NCBI GenBank assembly: GCA_030272585.1
Contig: BSYQ01000006.1
Location: forward strand, 2,753,001 to 2,817,000
Direction of reading: 5' to 3'
Origin: Bryopsis sp. KO-2023
Lineage: Eukaryota > Chlorophyta > Ulvophyceae > Bryopsidales > Bryopsidaceae
Length of the DNA stretch: 64,000 bases
Shown here: positions 59,901 through 64,000 of the stretch, piece after piece
Layout of the letters: each line of letters begins with the position of its first letter
Position numbering within the stretch: position 1 is the first letter of the stretch
Notes under the pieces: model-generated
Databases searched by the model: none
Told to the model about the DNA's origin: nothing
What the model saw: only the letters and a program-made list of their open reading frames with translations
Position numbers and translations under genes: made by a program

Positions 59901-62900
59901 TGATGCCATTGTTTATGGAGCCTCTGGGTGCAGTTTGCTACTCCGAGGAATGTGAAATCGCTGAGGGGATCACCATGCCTGGCTCAGACCTCTTTTGCAC
60001 TCAGCCTGCTGCTCCGTACGGAAACCGGCTGGTCGTATCTTCACAAGAAGAGTGCTGTGCAATGTGTCAGGAATATCCCGGTGGGGCTTAAAGAACAAAG
60101 ATTCTAATGCTGCGCTTCTTTCAAACAAACAAAAGGAAAAAGATGCAGAAATTTGACGCTCTATAAAGTAGCGACAGTAATGATTTTCTTCTTTTCTTTT
60201 TTCTCAGAATGCTCTGCCTGGACTTTCACGAAAGGCGACATCACCCAATCGTCGACCGCATGCTGGATCAAATTCTCGCCACCTGACCAAGCACAGAAAC
60301 CTGTCGGAGGGAAGGGGACTTATGCGAGTGGTATAATTCGCAGCCGCCTCACTGATGATCAAATCAAGGTCATCTTAAAACCAATGATGGCAAATTTGGC
60401 GCATTGCTCATCAAATCTAATCATTTGCTGATTTTTGAGGCTGTTCAACTTCATTTTAGCTGTTGTTAGTTTTCCCCCTCTTAAGATTTTTTTCTCGGGC
60501 AAAAAGGTGGCCTTACGGAATATGCATTCATTTGATGCCATGCATGCATTCATTCAATGCCATGCATGCTTTGATTTGATGCCATGCATGCATTCATCTG
60601 TTTGTCATGCATGCATTTGTTTGACGCTATGCATGCATCCGTGTGCATTTCAGAAATTCCGAGAAGCAGTCGATAATGCTGTGGAGATCGCTGCAGAAAA
60701 CGCTGATCAACAGGCCCATCTTGGCGGTGGCGGGAGCCCCGGTTTCAATGTCAGTCTCGGTGGTGGTGGCAGGTTCCAGGTGGTGATGACCGCCATATTG
60801 GTGGCTACCGGTGCTGTCATTATGGTGGTGTTTGTAATCACCTTGCTCATTTTTGTCAGACGAACCAAAAAAAAGGAAGAGAAAATCAATGCCGAGCGGA
60901 GGAAAGCCTTAGAAAGTTCTCGTGGCGGGCAGCCACTGATGGAGTCTGACTCCACCTCGTTAATGTTGATGGAGAAGCCTTCGAGCCAGTATGGAGAAGT
61001 TTCGATATCGTTTGTGAATGCTGATTTGGGGCCCATGGAAGTGAGGAAAGAGAGGCTGGATCAATTGAAACAGAAAATCGCGGAGGCCAGGGAAAAACCT
61101 GGTGGAGTGGTGATCATGAAAGGCGAACGCCGTTCGACACCTTTTGTGCTGAAGCCGGGGACGGTGCTTGGTGGTGAGACTGGCCAGTGGGTTTTTGGAA
61201 ATAATGTACTGGAAAAAAGCCAGTAGAGGGAGGGTGGTAGGGGGACATAGGAGCGGCAATGCTTGGTGAAGATTGGGTTTAACCATTTACAAAAAAATAT
61301 ACCATTTCTTTTATCAAATCTGGTCCCCCCCCCCTCCCCAAAGAAAATAAGAGGGGGATTCCTAAATATGAAAGAAACACAAACTGGTTTGCGGAAATTA
61401 CTACCAGTAACAAAATTCATTTTCACGAGTTTTTTTTTGTTTTTTTTGAGAAAAAAAAGCTGTTTTTGCATCCGCATTCGTTTGACAGACTGTTTGCGCT
61501 TTTCAGATAAATATATCATCGAGGAGGGCACCATGGGGGGAGATGCATCCTACGTTTTCAACGCGAGGCAAAAATTTGGCCATGCTGTTGCGGTCGTCAT
61601 GAAATTTTACTCAGATAGGGAGGTGTATGAAGGCGAGCTGAATTTCTTCAGCCAGCAGATCGTTCCCCTGTACGTCCCCCAGGTCAGACTATGAAGAAGA
61701 AAATGCATTCCAGTTTTCCATGGGTTATCATAACCGACAAACCAGCTAAGACTGATTCTCCGTTTTTTTTCTCGTTTATTCATTTATTCATTCATTTTCT
61801 GTTTTATTTATTTGTTTATTTGGTCATTTATTTCTTTCATTGGAAAAAAACAAGTCGAAAATGAAAACATTAAAAAGTGAAGAAGAAGCTCGTCCATTTT
61901 CTCATTTTCGTTTCGTATCCTTTCCTTATCCTTTTATCCATATATAAAATAAATATATATTTACGTACATATCTAGCCCCAGTAGTTTCTTGTTTTACTT
62001 TTTGTCTCGATGGATTTTTTTTTTAATTGAATGGTACTTGGCACAGGTATTTGACATGTTTGAGGATTCGGTTGTGGAAAGCTGGGGGTTGCCCCGGCTC
62101 CCTTGCATAGTGATCGAGCGAGGGGATATCAGCTTGAAAAAAAACAGGATAGACAGCATGGACCAAAGGAACATCTTGTTCAGAATCTGCTCAGCATTGC
62201 AGTCAATCCACCAATACGGAATCGTTCACAGGTAGAAACAATCATCGATCGTTTCAACAACGAACAGATTTCAAAAATCGCTTGATCGTGACGAATGTGT
62301 ATATATATGTATTTTTAATGACATTTTTTTGTTGTTTTTTATCACCTGGTACGAATCGAGAATTTTTAAGAATGTCTTTTTTTTATTTTAATTTTTTGAG
62401 TTTAAATTCTAAAACTCTGACATTTTCTCTAACATTTTTGTTTCATCTTTTAAAGTCGTCGTTTTTCTGTTTTTGTGTTTGTTACTCATGCAGGAGCATC
62501 AGCTCCGACAACATCCTTCTGTACGGTTCGAGCATGTCATGGAAGCTGATTGATTTTGGATGGTGGGCCACGAGGGGAAGCAAGGCCTCGATCGAGTATT
62601 CCTTGAGATATGCCCCTCCAGAAGTGCTGATCGCCCATGCAAGAGGAGATCAACAGATGGTTGCAAAGCGTGCCATCGATGTATGGGCTGTGGGAATAGT
62701 TTTCTGGGAAGTTTTGACGGGGGAAGCCATGTTTGGTGAAAATTACACAGACGAAGAGGTGAGCTTTTGCTTTTGAGCTTTTGTTATTTTATTATCCAGC
62801 ACAGGACCCCCCCAAAAAAAACGTTTCTTGTGGAGTTTTCGCAGTTGAAAAAATGAAAATTCCCAACCACTCCACCCTTCCCCCCGCCCCCCCCCCCAAA

Positions 62901-63735
62901 AAAAAAAAAAAGAAAAAAAAAAGGAAAGTGCGCTCCGAAACATCTTATTTCAAAAGCTTCCCGGTGAACCAAGCTGAAGTGTTGCTGAAGTGCCGTTGAG
63001 ATCAGGTGATGGCCATGTTGCTCGGAGTCGAACCCCTCCCTTTCGAAAAGAACCCCAATTTCTGGGAAAAAATCAGCCAGCCAGTGGCACGGAGGCTTGT
63101 TGCCAACCTGCTCCACAGGAGCCCGAACGCACGATATCCCATGAAGAAAGTCCTTTCCAATGGGTTTTTTTCCACTGGGATCGACACAGATCAGCAACAC
63201 AACATGGCTCAGCGCACAGAGCTGGCAAGAAGCATCGCGCAAAGTGTTGGAAAGATCGAGGAGAAAATGGATCAGGTGGGGGGTGGGTGGGGGCTCCACC
63301 TCCAATCGTCAAAACTCAAACCTGAGTCTGAGTTTGGGTGTACCTGAGATGTAGTATAAACAACTTTTTCTGAAAAACTTGGTTTATTGTTTTTTCAGGG
63401 AAAAGTTGTGGGGGTCTTGTTGTGGGGTTATTGTGCGTTCCTGTGTGTTGGGTGAATAGCTTGCATCGATGGGTTGGTTATTGATTGAATAATCGTGTGT
63501 GTGTGTGGTTTTGATCCTTGCAAGGCCATAGAAATTATGTTTGAAAATTTCAAACACACGGTGGGCAATGTTTTGCTGGCATGCTTCAGTTTCTATGAGA
63601 TTTCGCCAGAAGAGTTTGCCGACAAGAATCCATCGGCAGCTTCCCTTGCGGAGGGGTTCAAAAACAGCACCTTGAATTTCACAGAAACCTTCGTCGAGCC
63701 CAGCTACAACGTTTTCAAGCGATCAAAGGAGGTAC
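56927..63735 (+). CDS. Receptor-like transmembrane protein with PAN/apple-like modules and a pseudokinase domain (3' end beyond the window)
   Basis: The ATG at 56927 opens a signal peptide (SGAFVLALVLAVFRLQPGAG). Exons 57345-57491, 57644-57772, from 58266, from about 58767, 59513-59611, about 59900-60090 and about 60207-60370 encode repeated Cys-rich modules with a C-C-x2-C helix and a C-x-A-W strand (EDCCEFCQRTPG..CRAWTRI; ATCCLRCQEQKSC..CYAWMWM; EECCAMCQEYPG..CSAWTF). This pattern is typical of PAN/apple domains. Exon 60652-61222 has a membrane helix (VVMTAILVATGAVIMVVFVI) and a basic stop-transfer (RRTKKK). Kinase-like exons follow (about 61507-61681, 62048-62231, 62495-62758, 63006-63275, 63526-63735). 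They show VAVVMKFY (Lys), IVHRSISSDNILL, LIDFGWW, YAPPEV and DVWAVGIVFWEVLTG. The catalytic HRD Asp is Ser and the following Lys is Ser, so it is predicted to be a pseudokinase. Some exon borders are approximate. Confidence 0.8.
60531..60640. repeat. Intronic minisatellite (GCCATGCATGCATTCATTTGAT-like)
   Basis: About five units of 20-23 bases with a CATGCATGCATT core lie in the intron just before the transmembrane exon. Confidence 0.8.
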
Positions 63736-64000
63736 ATTCAAAAGCTGCAGCTGCAATAACAGGATTTCGCATTGATTTCATTTGATCCAGTCATTTTCTA
63801 TGAAGGGAAAAAAAAACATGATTGAGCTGACACATTTTTTGTTGGAAAAGTTCGAACGGGTTGATGAGCCGTCCTTCAAAAATTTGGGCTGATGAAATTG
63901 ACAAAGGATATTATCAATGTGCTGCGCAATTTCCTTGGATGTGTTTATTAAGATACTTATTTGGATTCTCAGCTTTGTGCGTGTGGGTGTGTGTGCATTG

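Overview
This is a window of nuclear DNA from a eukaryote. Genes are broken by many short, T-rich GT-AG introns, there are poly-T and (CA)n tracts, and an LTR retrotransposon carries a chromodomain. Dynein heavy chain sequence suggests a lineage with cilia or flagella. Together with a Pmp-type beta-helix membrane protein, site-1 protease and fragments resembling catalase and Patched, this suits a unicellular alga or other protist. I cannot name the species. I worked by eye: exon borders were read from reading frame, splice sites and family resemblance, and only some were checked base by base.

Layout. 1-6461: two Ty3/gypsy chromoviruses, the first inserted in the pol region of the second. 6544-6971: a 412-bp MITE with 8-bp target duplications. 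8851-9871 (-): a small secreted, cysteine-rich, polyglycine protein. About 10-15 kb: mostly unrecognised sequence with a few possible exons. 15.5-19.5 kb (-): a dynein heavy chain that keeps landmark motifs but lacks large internal blocks. 23.8-32.7 kb (-): a large beta-helix (Pmp repeat) membrane protein, apparently complete. 33.2-37.5 kb: a segment bounded by inverted repeats that holds a decayed copy of part of that gene. Its flanks are contiguous in a second copy at 48.5-48.8 kb. 37.7-48.8 kb: a patchwork of duplicated and truncated gene pieces: an ABCG transporter end, a catalase remnant, a histidine acid phosphatase end and a Patched-like exon, joined by short repeats. 49.3-55.9 kb (-): a site-1 protease gene that looks intact. 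56.9 kb to the right edge (+): a transmembrane receptor-like protein with PAN/apple-like modules and a kinase-like domain lacking the HRD aspartate.

The most unusual features are: (1) gene pieces that keep frame and splice sites but lack internal blocks (dynein, catalase) or stop at repeat junctions (phosphatase, Patched-like exon); (2) pairs of abutting perfect or near-perfect palindromes at 37589-37652 and 56420-56471, which look like footprints of hairpin-ended breaks such as hAT-type excision leaves; (3) transposons built around long internal inverted repeats (67 and 98 bp). One reading is that cut-and-paste elements drove local duplication, gene capture and imprecise repair. That link is inference. 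The intact genes (site-1 protease, Pmp-like protein, PAN pseudokinase) are all secretory-pathway or membrane proteins but otherwise show no sign of acting together.
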